Below, in pieces: positions 24,447-31,905 of a stretch of DNA of 35,946 bases. The stretch lies in the NCBI GenBank assembly GCA_964577175.1, contig CAZNYC010000028.1, forward strand, positions 1-35,946. The letters are read 5' to 3'. The number at the start of each line of letters is the position of its first letter. The stretch's first letter is position 1. The notes below the pieces were generated by a model. It was not told where the DNA came from. It searched no databases and worked only from the letters and a program-made list of their open reading frames with translations. Origin of the DNA: BS750m-G62 sp964577175 (GTDB lineage Bacteria; Planctomycetota; Phycisphaerae; FEN-1346). A program made the position numbers and the translations under genes.

Positions 24447-25091
24447 TTATCGCTTGCGGCGGCGCAGAACCAGGCTCAGAAGTCCCGCGCCGAGCAGGCC
24501 CAGGGTCGCGGGCTCCGGCGTGACGCCGCCGACGGCGTCAAAGAAGCGGCCGGTCTGGGGCCCGTTGGTTTCCCGGACGATCTTGACGTAGTGCACGTCG
24601 TCCATGAGGCCGGCGAAGTCGAACCAGAGTTCGTCGAAGTGACCGGCCGTACCGGCGCCGATGGTGCCGACCTGGACGTAATCCTCTTCCACGTCGGTGG
24701 CGCCGGCCCAGACGGACGACTCCCCGCTGGGGCCGCCGTAAGTGACGATCTCGAGATCGTCTCCGGCGAGGTCCTTCAGCGCCGTATCGAAGTGGACGGT
24801 AAAGGAACACGCGCCGGACGCCCGCCACCCGGCCACGGTGTCCTGGTCATCGGGCGTATCCCAGCCGTAGCCGTTATCGTTCTGGTCGGCGTCGGGCGGG
24901 CCGGTCAACCACCAGGCGGTGGCCGCGGTCATTAACTCCGGCGACGCGTACAGGCCGTAGTTTTGAACGTCGCCGGTCCAGGCGGCCACATCGTCGGCCC
25001 ATGTCCAATCGGCCGCATCCACCCGGGCCTGGCCCATGAGTCCACCCACGAGAAGGGCGGCAATCGCGATTCTACTGAGGGTGCTTCGCAT
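24447..25091 (-). CDS. PEP-CTERM surface protein
   Basis: This 214-residue exported protein has a signal peptide (residues 1-26, ending VDAA) and a C-terminal PEP-CTERM sorting signal: PEPATLGLLGAGLL, a hydrophobic helix, then RRRKR. The body contains DFAGLMDDVHYVKIVRETNG and is typical of beta-sandwich surface proteins. An exosortase, not in this window, would process it. The SD AAGGAGAG sits 7 nt before the ATG. It heads a three-gene unit with a pseudopilin and the His-rich lipoprotein. Confidence 0.87.
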   Translation of the reverse strand: MRSTLSRIAIAALLVGGLMGQARVDAADWTWADDVAAWTGDVQNYGLYASPELMTAATAWWLTGPPDADQNDNGYGWDTPDDQDTVAGWRASGACSFTVHFDTALKDLAGDDLEIVTYGGPSGESSVWAGATDVEEDYVQVGTIGAGTAGHFDELWFDFAGLMDDVHYVKIVRETNGPQTGRFFDAVGGVTPEPATLGLLGAGLLSLVLRRRKR

Positions 25092-25113
25092 CGGTTTCTC
25101 TCCTTGTGTGTGT

Positions 25114-25197
25114 GTTACGTCTTCAGGGTTACGGTACGTTACAGGGCTTTCTCCCCCGTGGTGCGGCTCAAGATTGCGTCATGCGGCACCTCCTTTC
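25114..25197 (-). promoter_or_regulatory. Leader of the PEP-CTERM gene with an orphan SD, mini-ORF and GTTACG repeats
   Basis: On the minus strand an excellent SD (AAAGGAGGTG) is followed by ATG at 25182 and a four-codon ORF, Met-Thr-Gln-Ser-stop (25182-25168). Between it and the real gene (25091) lie three GTTAC units, at 25114, 25128 and 25138 on the plus strand. Possible readings are a leader peptide, a remnant gene start, or an operator cluster. None is proven. Confidence 0.35.
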
Positions 25198-25216
25198 CCA
25201 GCCTGCGGCCTGCGTG

Positions 25217-25256
25217 AAAAGAGGGAGCGGCGGCACGGGGGTGCCGCTCGCTCCCT
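25217..25256 (-). terminator. Terminator of the feo-hemP operon
   Basis: A GC-rich hairpin pairs 25222-25236 with 25241-25256, about 15 bp with one bulged base and a 4-nt loop. On the minus strand it is followed by a short T-run (complement of AAAA at 25217-25220). It lies about 40 bp beyond the hemP stop codon. Confidence 0.75.
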
Positions 25257-25297
25257 GGCTGGCTTCGCGCTGGCTGGGTGAGGTTGCTTTGGCAGGC

Positions 25298-25486
25298 CTA
25301 CTTGTTCAGAATGAGTTTTCCGTTTCGGGTGACGCGGAGGCGATAGACCTCCCCGCGGTGGCGGATGCCCACCTCCCGCCGCTCGCCGAAGAGACGGGTC
25401 GACTCGATGACTCGGGGCGCCGCGCGCGGGGCACCGTCTCGGCGTTCTCCCGTCCGGTCTCGGCCGTGCGTGGACTCGTCCGTCAT
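25298..25486 (-). CDS. hemP: HemP family small protein
   Basis: This 62-residue protein has the C-terminal HemP signature: LFGERREVGIRHRGEVYRLR followed by VTRNGKLILNK. In proteobacteria HemP is linked to hemin uptake and acts, at least in some species, as an activator of haem-uptake genes. The N-terminal 25 residues are Arg-rich and variable. The ATG lies 3 nt after the stop of the upstream 84-aa gene, with GAGGGGA as SD. It is the last gene of the iron operon. No haem receptor or transporter gene is in the window. Confidence 0.88.
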   Translation of the reverse strand: MTDESTHGRDRTGERRDGAPRAAPRVIESTRLFGERREVGIRHRGEVYRLRVTRNGKLILNK

Positions 25487-25489
25487 GAC

Positions 25490-25744
25490 TCAGTTCCCCT
25501 CGAAGTGGCGCCGAATACGGTTGTGGCCGGGACTCGCCTCCGGTGGTCTCTTGGGCGGTGCCTGCTTCCCTGCCGGCCCCGGTCCCTCGAGGCCGGCGAA
25601 CAGGTGCTTCAGCGAGGCCGGCACCTTGATGAAGACCACGTCCATCACGTGGCCGCCCTGGCACGTGTGCGTGCCTTCGAGCACCAGGTGGCCGCCCTTG
25701 TCGATGACCTTCAGGTCGTTCACGAAGAACGCGGCTTGTGCCAT
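25490..25744 (-). CDS. Unknown 84-aa protein in the feo operon
   Basis: I do not recognise this family. The start at 25744 has AAGGAAGGTG just upstream; longer readings in this frame run through the Cys-rich gene and are rejected. The first 55 residues look folded (AFFVNDLKVIDKGGHLVLEG, then GGHVMDVVFIKVPASLKHLF). The rest is a Pro/Arg/Lys-rich tail. One Cys and several His are present (THTCQGGHV). It lies between the FeoB-associated Cys-rich gene and hemP, 3 nt from the latter, so a role in iron or haem handling is inferred from position only. Confidence 0.75.
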   Translation of the reverse strand: MAQAAFFVNDLKVIDKGGHLVLEGTHTCQGGHVMDVVFIKVPASLKHLFAGLEGPGPAGKQAPPKRPPEASPGHNRIRRHFEGN

Positions 25745-25760
25745 GGTACACCTTCCTTGA

Positions 25761-25934
25761 TTACGGGCCGTGACAGCCGCCGTCACGGCCGTCGCGGCAA
25801 GACGCGTTGCCGTCCGGGCCGCAACCGGTGCAGCCCGTGCATCCTTCCCCGCGTGCGGCGCTGCGGTAGAGGCCGTACCCGACAACACCCGCCGCCGCGA
25901 GGACGATTCCGATCACAATGGCCGTCTCTAACAC
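25761..25934 (-). CDS. FeoB-associated Cys-rich membrane protein
   Basis: This 57-residue protein starts with a GTG (25934) preceded by GGAAGGGGAAA. It has an N-terminal membrane helix (AIVIGIVLAAAGVVGYGLY) and a Cys-rich tail, CTGCTGC plus two further Cys and a final CHGP. This matches the small FeoB-associated proteins found directly after feoB in many bacteria, possibly assisting ferrous iron transfer. It lies 15 nt after the feoB stop. It is too short for most ORF calls and sits inside spurious longer ORFs. Confidence 0.85.
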   Translation of the reverse strand: MLETAIVIGIVLAAAGVVGYGLYRSAARGEGCTGCTGCGPDGNASCRDGRDGGCHGP

Positions 25935-25949
25935 GGTGCTTTCCCCTTC

Positions 25950-28049
25950 CTACGTGACCAGCAGGCCAATCTGGTACACCCCGGCTGTCAGTACCCAGGC
26001 CAAGGCCGTCAGGCCCACGACCTGCAGGGCCGCCCACTTCCACGAACCGCTCTCCTTCCAGGTCGTGGCGACCGTGACCATGCAAGGCACGCTGACGAGG
26101 CAGAAGAGCATGATCGCGAAGGCCTGGAGAGGCGTGTACTCGCGCTGGAGGACGGCTCGCAGGGGCTCGGACTCCTCGTCGGCCTCGCCGAGCGAGTGCA
26201 CGATGCCGAGTTGGGCGACGAAGACCTCCTTGGCGGCAAAGGCGCCCACGAGGGCCGTCGAGGTCTTCCAGTCGAAGCCCACCGGCCGCATGACCGGCTC
26301 CAGGGTGTGGCCGATGCGGCCGGCCACCGAGTAGGAGAGGGCAGCCTGGGCCTGCTCCTCGTCGGCCAGCCCGGCGAGGTGCGCCTCGGGCGGCTTCGGA
26401 TAACTCGTCAGGACCCACAGGAGGATCGAGATCGCCACGATCACCGTCCCCGCCTTGCGGAGGAACATCCAGCCCCGCTCCCACATATGGACGAGCGTGC
26501 CGCGCACGGTCGGCATGCGGTAGGGCGGCAGTTCCATGACGAACGGCGCCGCATCGCCCTTGAAGAGCGTCGCGCGAAGCACCTTGGCCAGGACGACCGC
26601 CAGCGCGATGCCCACCAGGTACAGGCCCCAGAGGACCGGCGTTCGCCAGGCCGCGGTGAAGAAGGCGGGGATGAACAGCATGTAGATCGGCAGCCGCGCC
26701 CCGCAACTCATCAGCGGCAGGACGAGCATGGTGGTCAGCCGGTCGCGGCGCGACTCCAGGGTCCGCGTCGCCAGGATGGCCGGCACCGTGCAGCCGAATC
26801 CGATGAGCATCGGGATGAACGACTTGCCGTGCAGGCCGATCTTGTGCATCAGGCGGTCCATGACGAACGCCGCCCGGGCCATGTAGCCGGAGTCCTCGAG
26901 GATGGCGACGGCGAGGAAGAGGAGCAGGATGTTCGGCAGAAACACCAGGACGCCGCCCACGCCGCCGATGACGCCGTCGACGAGCAGCGACTCCAGGGCG
27001 CTCTCGGACCCCGCCGGCCAGAACCCCGAGACCGCCTCGCCCAGCCAGCCGACCCCCGTTTCGATCCATCCCATGGGCGGCTCGCCCACTGTGAAGGTTA
27101 CTTTGAACACCAGGTACATCAGGCCCAGGAAAATGGGCAGGCCGAGCACGCGGTTCGTGACCACCGTGTCGATGCGGTCGGACCACGAGTGCCGCGACTC
27201 CACCGTGGTGCGGACGGCCTCCTGGCAAGCCCCGGAGATGAAGCCGTACCGGCGGTCAGCCAGGAAGATCTCCGGCGCGTCGCCGAAGTCGCGCTCGATG
27301 CGCCGCCGGGCCGCCTCGACCATCCCCAGAAGGAACGCGTCCTCGCCCGTGGCATCTGACACATGGTGCAGAATTTCCTCGTCGCCTTCGAGCAACTTGA
27401 CCGCCAGCCAGCGCGGGTCGAACGTGGCCGCGAGGTCCGGGTTCCCGGCCAGGTGGTCGGCGATGGGCGCCAGTTCCCGCTCGATCTCCTCCCCGTAGGT
27501 GACCCGCGCCGGGGTCCGCGGCGACGCGGCTACCCCCTCTTCGACGATGGCGTCCTTCAGGGCATCCAGACCCTTGCCCTTGTGGCCGACCGTTTCCACG
27601 ACGGTTACGCCGAGCAGGCGGGAGAGCAGGTCCGTATCGATGGCGTGGCCGCGGGCCTCGGCCACGTCGCTCATGTTGAAGGCCAGCACCAGCGGCACGC
27701 CGAGTTCCATGAATTGGGTGGCCAGGTACAGGTTGCGCTCCAGGTTCGAGGCGTCCACCACGTCGACGACGAGGTCCGGCCGCTCGTGGATGACGACGTT
27801 CCGCGCGATGACCTCCTCAAGCGTGTAGGCCGTCAGGCTGTAGGTGCCGGGCAGGTCGATCACCTGGACCTGCCGCCCGCCGTGGCGGAACCGGCCCTCC
27901 TTCTTCTCGACCGTGACGCCCGGATAGTTGCCCACGTGCTGGCGGGTCCCGGTCAGGGCGTTGAAGAGGGTGGTCTTGCCGGAGTTCGGGTTGCCTGCCA
28001 GGGCCACGATGATCGGCTTCTCGCCGCGCGGCTTGGGGTGGGTGCCCAT
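25950..28049 (-). CDS. feoB: Ferrous iron transporter FeoB
   Basis: This is an inner-membrane Fe2+ transporter with an N-terminal G-protein domain. It has G1 GNPNSGKTTLFNALTG (from residue 19), G2 region NYPGVTVEKKEG, G3 DLPGTYSL and G4 NMSD. A helical spacer follows, then gate domains with GFGCTVPAILATRTLES and CGARLPIYMLF, and further membrane helices. The start at 28049 (699 aa) has GGAG 8 nt upstream. An upstream in-frame ATG at 28094 overlaps the palindromic operator and is less likely. It is followed by a Cys-rich accessory gene, and preceded by the DtxR-FeoA fusion gene. Confidence 0.96.
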   Translation of the reverse strand: MGTHPKPRGEKPIIVALAGNPNSGKTTLFNALTGTRQHVGNYPGVTVEKKEGRFRHGGRQVQVIDLPGTYSLTAYTLEEVIARNVVIHERPDLVVDVVDASNLERNLYLATQFMELGVPLVLAFNMSDVAEARGHAIDTDLLSRLLGVTVVETVGHKGKGLDALKDAIVEEGVAASPRTPARVTYGEEIERELAPIADHLAGNPDLAATFDPRWLAVKLLEGDEEILHHVSDATGEDAFLLGMVEAARRRIERDFGDAPEIFLADRRYGFISGACQEAVRTTVESRHSWSDRIDTVVTNRVLGLPIFLGLMYLVFKVTFTVGEPPMGWIETGVGWLGEAVSGFWPAGSESALESLLVDGVIGGVGGVLVFLPNILLLFLAVAILEDSGYMARAAFVMDRLMHKIGLHGKSFIPMLIGFGCTVPAILATRTLESRRDRLTTMLVLPLMSCGARLPIYMLFIPAFFTAAWRTPVLWGLYLVGIALAVVLAKVLRATLFKGDAAPFVMELPPYRMPTVRGTLVHMWERGWMFLRKAGTVIVAISILLWVLTSYPKPPEAHLAGLADEEQAQAALSYSVAGRIGHTLEPVMRPVGFDWKTSTALVGAFAAKEVFVAQLGIVHSLGEADEESEPLRAVLQREYTPLQAFAIMLFCLVSVPCMVTVATTWKESGSWKWAALQVVGLTALAWVLTAGVYQIGLLVT

Positions 28050-28080
28050 CGGACGGTCTCCGTATTCGTGTTGTGTTTCT

Positions 28081-28096
28081 GTTTGAGTCATCAAAC
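28081..28096. promoter_or_regulatory. Predicted DtxR-type operator before feoB
   Basis: GTTTGAGTCATCAAAC is an inverted repeat of GTTTGA/TCAAAC with a 4-bp spacer, centred about 40 bp upstream of the chosen feoB start. Its reverse complement differs at one base from the site at 29007-29022. I infer that the DtxR-like regulator binds both. No good -35/-10 pair is visible here. Confidence 0.6.
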
Positions 28097-28211
28097 TCCG
28101 GTCCCAAAAAAAGAGATTCTTCGTCCAGACGGCGCCGCGCGAGAGGGCGATGCAGCGTGTGCTTCGCCTGCCGCGGGTGCCAAGCGTTCGCGGGCCTCCG
28201 GGTTCCCGGCC

Positions 28212-28973
28212 TCAAGATTGCTCGACACGGATCGCCGCGGCCTCCTCCTTTCGAAGCGACAGATCGTAGCCTTTCACCTTGATCTGGATCGGGTCGCCCA
28301 GCGGGGCGACGCGCAGCACCTCGACCGGCGTGCCACGGACGACGCCCATATCGGCGATGCGGCGGGCCACCCCACCTTTGCCGCCGACGCGAACGATTTT
28401 GCCCTTCTCGCCGGGCTTGAGTTGATCCAGCGTCGTCATCGTGCCCGTCCCTTCCTGGTCTTGCCCAGCCCGGCTCCTGCGGTAATCCGCCAGGCATCCC
28501 TCGATACAGGGCTCACAGTGTCGGCCCTGGGGCCCTTCCTCGCAGAAATGGCGGTAGCCACGTATCCACTTCTCGCCGCCGCGGGGACAGCGTTTGACGA
28601 AATCCATGAACCGCAGCAGCCGGTCGGCCACGTCGGAGTCCATGGCGTGCTCCATCCGACAGGCGTTCTCGTCCGCCGCCGCGGGGCCCACGGCCAGGAC
28701 GTCTACGAGGAACCGCTGGATGGCCTCGTGGCGGCGGGAGACCTCCTCGGCCACCCGCCGGCCCGCCGGCGTCAGCGTGACCGGCTCGTAGGGGGCGTAG
28801 TTGACGAGCCCCTTCTCGGCCAGGCCTTTCAGGGCGGCCGTGACGGTCGATTTGTGGACGCTGAGCCGCCGGCTGATCTCCCCCGCCCGGGCAATACCCT
28901 TCTGGGCGATGGCCCGGAAAATGGCCTCCAGGTAGTCCTCGGACTGCGGCGTCAGGTCCATCGCCTCGCTCAT
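28212..28973 (-). CDS. DtxR/IdeR-like metal-dependent repressor fused to FeoA
   Basis: This 253-residue fusion regulates and assists iron uptake. Residues 1 to about 70 form a winged-helix DNA-binding domain (EISRRLSVHKSTVTAALKGL). The dimerisation domain has metal-ligand candidates His82, Cys105, Glu108 and His109 (ACRMEHAM), the Cys-Glu-His pattern of iron-type DtxR. Residues 129-160 carry five more Cys (129, 144, 153, 156, 160). Residues 179-253 are a full FeoA SH3-like domain (RRIADMGVVRGTPVEVL). Met179 (28439) has GGAAGGGA upstream, so free FeoA might also be translated. The start 28973 has AAAGGGA. The promoter at 29021-29049 is overlapped by a palindromic operator, suggesting autoregulation. 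Confidence 0.9.
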   Translation of the reverse strand: MSEAMDLTPQSEDYLEAIFRAIAQKGIARAGEISRRLSVHKSTVTAALKGLAEKGLVNYAPYEPVTLTPAGRRVAEEVSRRHEAIQRFLVDVLAVGPAAADENACRMEHAMDSDVADRLLRFMDFVKRCPRGGEKWIRGYRHFCEEGPQGRHCEPCIEGCLADYRRSRAGQDQEGTGTMTTLDQLKPGEKGKIVRVGGKGGVARRIADMGVVRGTPVEVLRVAPLGDPIQIKVKGYDLSLRKEEAAAIRVEQS

Positions 28974-29006
28974 GGGTCCCTTTCGGCGGTTTCGTCCCAC
29001 CCAATT

Positions 29007-29049
29007 GTTTGATGACCCAAACTCTACACGCGCTTTGGTTGTCTGTCAA
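29007..29049 (-). promoter_or_regulatory. Promoter with overlapping operator, dtxR-feoA/feo operon
   Basis: On the minus strand, TTGACA (29049-29044) and TAGAGT (29026-29021) are separated by 17 bp. The near-palindrome GTTTGGGTCATCAAAC (29022-29007) begins inside the -10 box and covers the expected start point. This is the arrangement expected for an iron-bound DtxR-type repressor blocking RNA polymerase. Confidence 0.75.
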
Positions 29050-29210
29050 GGCGCAAAATCCGGGATTTTTCCGGGCAGGGCACGACAACCGGCACGGGGG
29101 GCTGAAGAGACCCGTGGCTCCGGATGATGGCGAGGCTCGCTTGAGCATGGGACGGGCAGGGACCGGGTTCCGGTCTCGGGCACATTGGCCCGACGTTCCG
29201 CCGGTCACAT

Positions 29211-29239
29211 TTGACTCGGCCGGGGCCATAGGGTATAGT
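29211..29239 (+). promoter_or_regulatory. Sigma-70-like promoter, rightward
   Basis: TTGACT (29211-29216) and TATAGT (29234-29239) are separated by 17 bp. They lie 30 bp upstream of the start codon at 29269. It is divergent to the feo promoter, and drives the small secreted protein and probably the PEP-CTERM genes that follow. Confidence 0.7.
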
Positions 29240-29268
29240 AGAAACGCCAAGCCCGGGGAGAGGCGGCG

Positions 29269-29709
29269 ATGCGTTCAAGCAGGGTGCGCAAATCGGTCAG
29301 TGGGGTCGCCCTGGCGGGGATGCTCTGCGTCTCCGTCGTCGCCCACGTCGCCCATCCCCAATTCCACGAGAGTGAGCGCCACTGCTGCTCGGTTCATGCG
29401 GCCGGTTCAGATGGTGAGGTTTGTGGCCGCCGACCCGGTGAGGGCGGTGGAGTGCAAACCCGGACGGTTGTATGCGCGCGGCCGGCTGCGCATGACGCCA
29501 CCCGCGTGCCGTCACCCACGCGGATGGGGCGGGAGTGCCCGATCTGCTCGTTCATCGCGCACGTGAAGCTCAAGCAGGCGCCGCTTCCTTCCTGGGAGCA
29601 GGCGGACCTGCAGCCCGCCCGCCGGTTCGTCATCTCCCTGGAACACGTCGTCCGTATCGATCCCTGCCTTTCCCTGCTGGGCCCGCGCGCTCCTCCCGCC
29701 GTTGCCTGA
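29269..29709 (+). CDS. Small exported Cys/His-containing protein, unknown
   Basis: I cannot assign a firm family. The 146-residue product has a signal-peptide-like N terminus (VSGVALAGMLCVSVVAHVAH). It also has His/Cys-rich patches: HPQFHESERHCC near residues 29-40 and CPICSFIAHVKLKQ near residues 90-104. The layout recalls small DUF2946-type exported proteins, but I am not certain. A GGGGAGAGG ribosome-binding site and a good promoter precede it. It lies 97 bp before a His-rich PEP-CTERM gene, and is divergent from the feo operon, so a metal-related role is a positional inference. Confidence 0.65.
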   Translation: MRSSRVRKSVSGVALAGMLCVSVVAHVAHPQFHESERHCCSVHAAGSDGEVCGRRPGEGGGVQTRTVVCARPAAHDATRVPSPTRMGRECPICSFIAHVKLKQAPLPSWEQADLQPARRFVISLEHVVRIDPCLSLLGPRAPPAVA

Positions 29710-29805
29710 TTCCTCCCGAGTGCATTTTCTCACACGCGAGGGTCCGTGCTGCGCGTCCCGTGAGAAGCGCTGCGCGGCAGGTGACGTTTAGCGAGGAGAT
29801 TCCCC

Positions 29806-30531
29806 ATGCAGTTACGTTCCGAATGGTATGCGGTGGCGTGCGCGCTGCTTGCGTTGGTGCCGGCCACCGTTTTCGCCGGCCACGCCCACACCCACATCGG
29901 TCGAAACCAGGACCAGACGTCGGGCACGGCGGACGACGATCAACTCTGGTTCTTCGCGATGCCCGGCACGCCGGGCTGGCCCGATTGGGGCGAGTCCCTC
30001 CCGATGGTGCCCATCGACTCCGGCCCGTTCACCGGCCGGTACTGGAGCGAGGACCTGTACTGCTGGCACAGCGGGCACCCGCCCCACGGCAACTGGCAAC
30101 TCGGCGGGACGGACCCCGCCGCGGAGCCGGGCTGGCTCGTCGCCCTGGAGCGGGTTACGTTCGACGACGGCTTCTCCATGTATGCGTTCGACTGGTCCGA
30201 GCAGGTCCTGGTTTCCGATGGCGACCGGGTCGTCTTCGACACCGCCCACGGCAAAGGGTGGTCGGACGACCATTACAGCGAAGACGGCACGCTGGGGGCG
30301 TGGCGTTTCGGCCACCACCTGCGGTTCGTGGCGGATGCGGCCGGACCCGGCGAGACGTTCTCGGCCACCTTCAAGGCCGTGGACTTGGGCACGACGGGTT
30401 ACGCCCCGTCGGAGGATTACACGATGACGTTCGTGACGGTGCCCGAGCCCGCCACCCTGGTGCTGCTGGCGCTCGGCGGCACGGGGCTTTTGGCCCGGCG
30501 TCGGCGCCGGACACGGTGGACACGGCGATGA
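29806..30531 (+). CDS. PEP-CTERM surface protein with His-rich N terminus
   Basis: This 241-residue exported protein has a signal peptide (1-24). A mature N terminus GHAHTHIGRNQDQTSGTADDDQLW follows (key residues: three alternating His), and further His residues occur later (HSGHPPHG, FGHHLRF). The C terminus is a PEP-CTERM signal, PEPATLVLLALGG followed by RRRRR. The sequence resembles PEP-CTERM proteins that cyanobacteria regulate with zinc (all3515-like), though I cannot verify this here. Its end overlaps the pseudopilin gene by 4 nt (ATGA), so they are co-translated. GAGGAG lies 7 nt before the ATG. Confidence 0.85.
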   Translation: MQLRSEWYAVACALLALVPATVFAGHAHTHIGRNQDQTSGTADDDQLWFFAMPGTPGWPDWGESLPMVPIDSGPFTGRYWSEDLYCWHSGHPPHGNWQLGGTDPAAEPGWLVALERVTFDDGFSMYAFDWSEQVLVSDGDRVVFDTAHGKGWSDDHYSEDGTLGAWRFGHHLRFVADAAGPGETFSATFKAVDLGTTGYAPSEDYTMTFVTVPEPATLVLLALGGTGLLARRRRRTRWTRR

Positions 30532-31262
30532 CCGCCTCACGAAAAGGCATCCCCAGGGGGCGCCGCTTCACCGCGGCGCCCTCTCCGGGGTTCACGCTCG
30601 TCGAACTCCTGATCGTGATTGCCATCATCGGCATTCTGGCCGCGCTGATGGTGCCGGCGCTCAGCGGGGCGATGGAGTCGGCGAACACGCGGCAATGTGC
30701 CAACAACATGCGGCAGATCGGCCTGGCGGTCCGGGCGTACGCCGCGGCGTGGGACTTCCGTCTGCCCCCCAGTTCGTGCCCTTACGCGAAGGCCGCCCAA
30801 AAGGAGTGGTGGCTGAACGCCCTCCAGCCGTACGCCGGCAACAAACTGCTGTACCGCTGTCCCAGCGACCCCACGGAGAACCTGCGATTCATCGATTGGC
30901 AGTATCCGCCCGAGGATGCGTCCACCTGGGAGGAGTATCGATGGTCCAGTTACGCCACCAACGGCCGGATGGATACAGCGTACCCCACGCTCGACTCGGT
31001 CCCGAAGCCGTCCGCGACGATCTACGTCTGCGAATCGCCCCGCGGCGCGCTCGGTGCCGACCACGTCCACACCGAGCGCTGGATTGGCGAACTCGATGTC
31101 AAGAACAGCGTGGCGCACGACCGCCATAGCGGCCGCGCCAACTACCTGTTCCTCGACGGCCACGTCGACACATTGACCCTGGAGGAAACCTGGGAAAAGA
31201 ACGAGGTGAACCTCTGGAACCCCAAGCGTGCGCCGGAGTGGTCGGACATGCGCCAGTACTGA
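30528..31262 (+). CDS. Pseudopilin-like secreted protein (prepilin motif), paralogue of 23629
   Basis: This 244-residue protein has the prepilin signal GFTLVELLIVIAIIGILAAL about 20 residues from its start. It then has CANNMRQIGLAVRAYAAAW, YRCPSDP and the C-terminal NYLFLDGHVDTL. It overlaps the PEP-CTERM gene by 4 nt. The pairing of a PEP-CTERM gene with a pseudopilin gene repeats the arrangement at 25091-23629 on the other strand. I infer a joint export or surface-assembly role. Confidence 0.87.
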   Translation: MTASRKGIPRGRRFTAAPSPGFTLVELLIVIAIIGILAALMVPALSGAMESANTRQCANNMRQIGLAVRAYAAAWDFRLPPSSCPYAKAAQKEWWLNALQPYAGNKLLYRCPSDPTENLRFIDWQYPPEDASTWEEYRWSSYATNGRMDTAYPTLDSVPKPSATIYVCESPRGALGADHVHTERWIGELDVKNSVAHDRHSGRANYLFLDGHVDTLTLEETWEKNEVNLWNPKRAPEWSDMRQY

Positions 31263-31293
31263 CCGGCGCGCGCTATTGAAAGGAGACGTTGAC

Positions 31294-31905
31294 ATGCGAT
31301 GGACCGCCATTGTGATAGCCGTTGCAGGACTCGTGGCCGTGGCCCCGCTCCCCGCCCGTGCGGGCTGCACGCTGGACCACATCAAGATCGGCCAGACGGG
31401 GGGCACCCTCGTCATGGACACCAGCCAAGTGTACCGGCACTGGAATCCCGACTGGGATGTTCCGAATACCGGCCAGACGTGGTACGAGTTTGTCGACGCA
31501 GGCTGGGGCTACACCTCGGACGAGCCGGGGTTCGGCGAGATAGACGACCCGCAGCTGGCCGGCACACCGCTCCAGGACTACGACATTCACGTCGAGCGCC
31601 TGGGCGCCACGCCCGGGCTCGATATCGTGGACAGTTCCTGGAATGCCGTGTGCACGTATGACGGCGCCACGTTCTCGCTCAGCGCGTTGCCCGAACACCA
31701 TGCCCACATGTGGTTCAACGTCTACAGTGATCCCGATGCGTGCTACGAATTCCGATTCCGGCTGATCGACGATCTGGGCACGTACGAGCCGTCGGAGGCG
31801 TACTCGGTGTACTTCGGGGCCGCCCCCGAGCCCGCGACGCTGGCCCTGCTGGCCCTCGGCGGCTTCGGTCTGCTGGCCCGTCGAAGACGGAGGCAGGCGG
31901 CCTGA
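31294..31905 (+). CDS. PEP-CTERM surface protein
   Basis: This 203-residue exported protein has a signal peptide (1-23), the motif PEHHAHMWFNVYSD in the second half, and the PEP-CTERM signal PEPATLALLALGGFGLLARR. Start 31294 has AAAGGAG 9 nt upstream; an earlier in-frame ATG at 31228 lies inside the pseudopilin gene. It follows the pseudopilin gene by 31 bp. Its last 27 codons are identical in DNA to those of the gene ending at 35545, part of a 353-bp duplication. Confidence 0.87.
   Translation: MRWTAIVIAVAGLVAVAPLPARAGCTLDHIKIGQTGGTLVMDTSQVYRHWNPDWDVPNTGQTWYEFVDAGWGYTSDEPGFGEIDDPQLAGTPLQDYDIHVERLGATPGLDIVDSSWNAVCTYDGATFSLSALPEHHAHMWFNVYSDPDACYEFRFRLIDDLGTYEPSEAYSVYFGAAPEPATLALLALGGFGLLARRRRRQAA

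Noticed and set aside
28050..28094. FeoB start at ATG 28094
   Set aside because: This start overlaps the palindromic operator and has no good SD. ATG 28049 has GGAG at a normal distance and a family-typical N terminus.
28100..28150. A fifth copy of the ~100-bp palindromic repeat near feoB
   Set aside because: Only a short AGATTCTTCG core is recognisable and the TGTCAT/ATGACA ends are absent. At best it is a decayed remnant.
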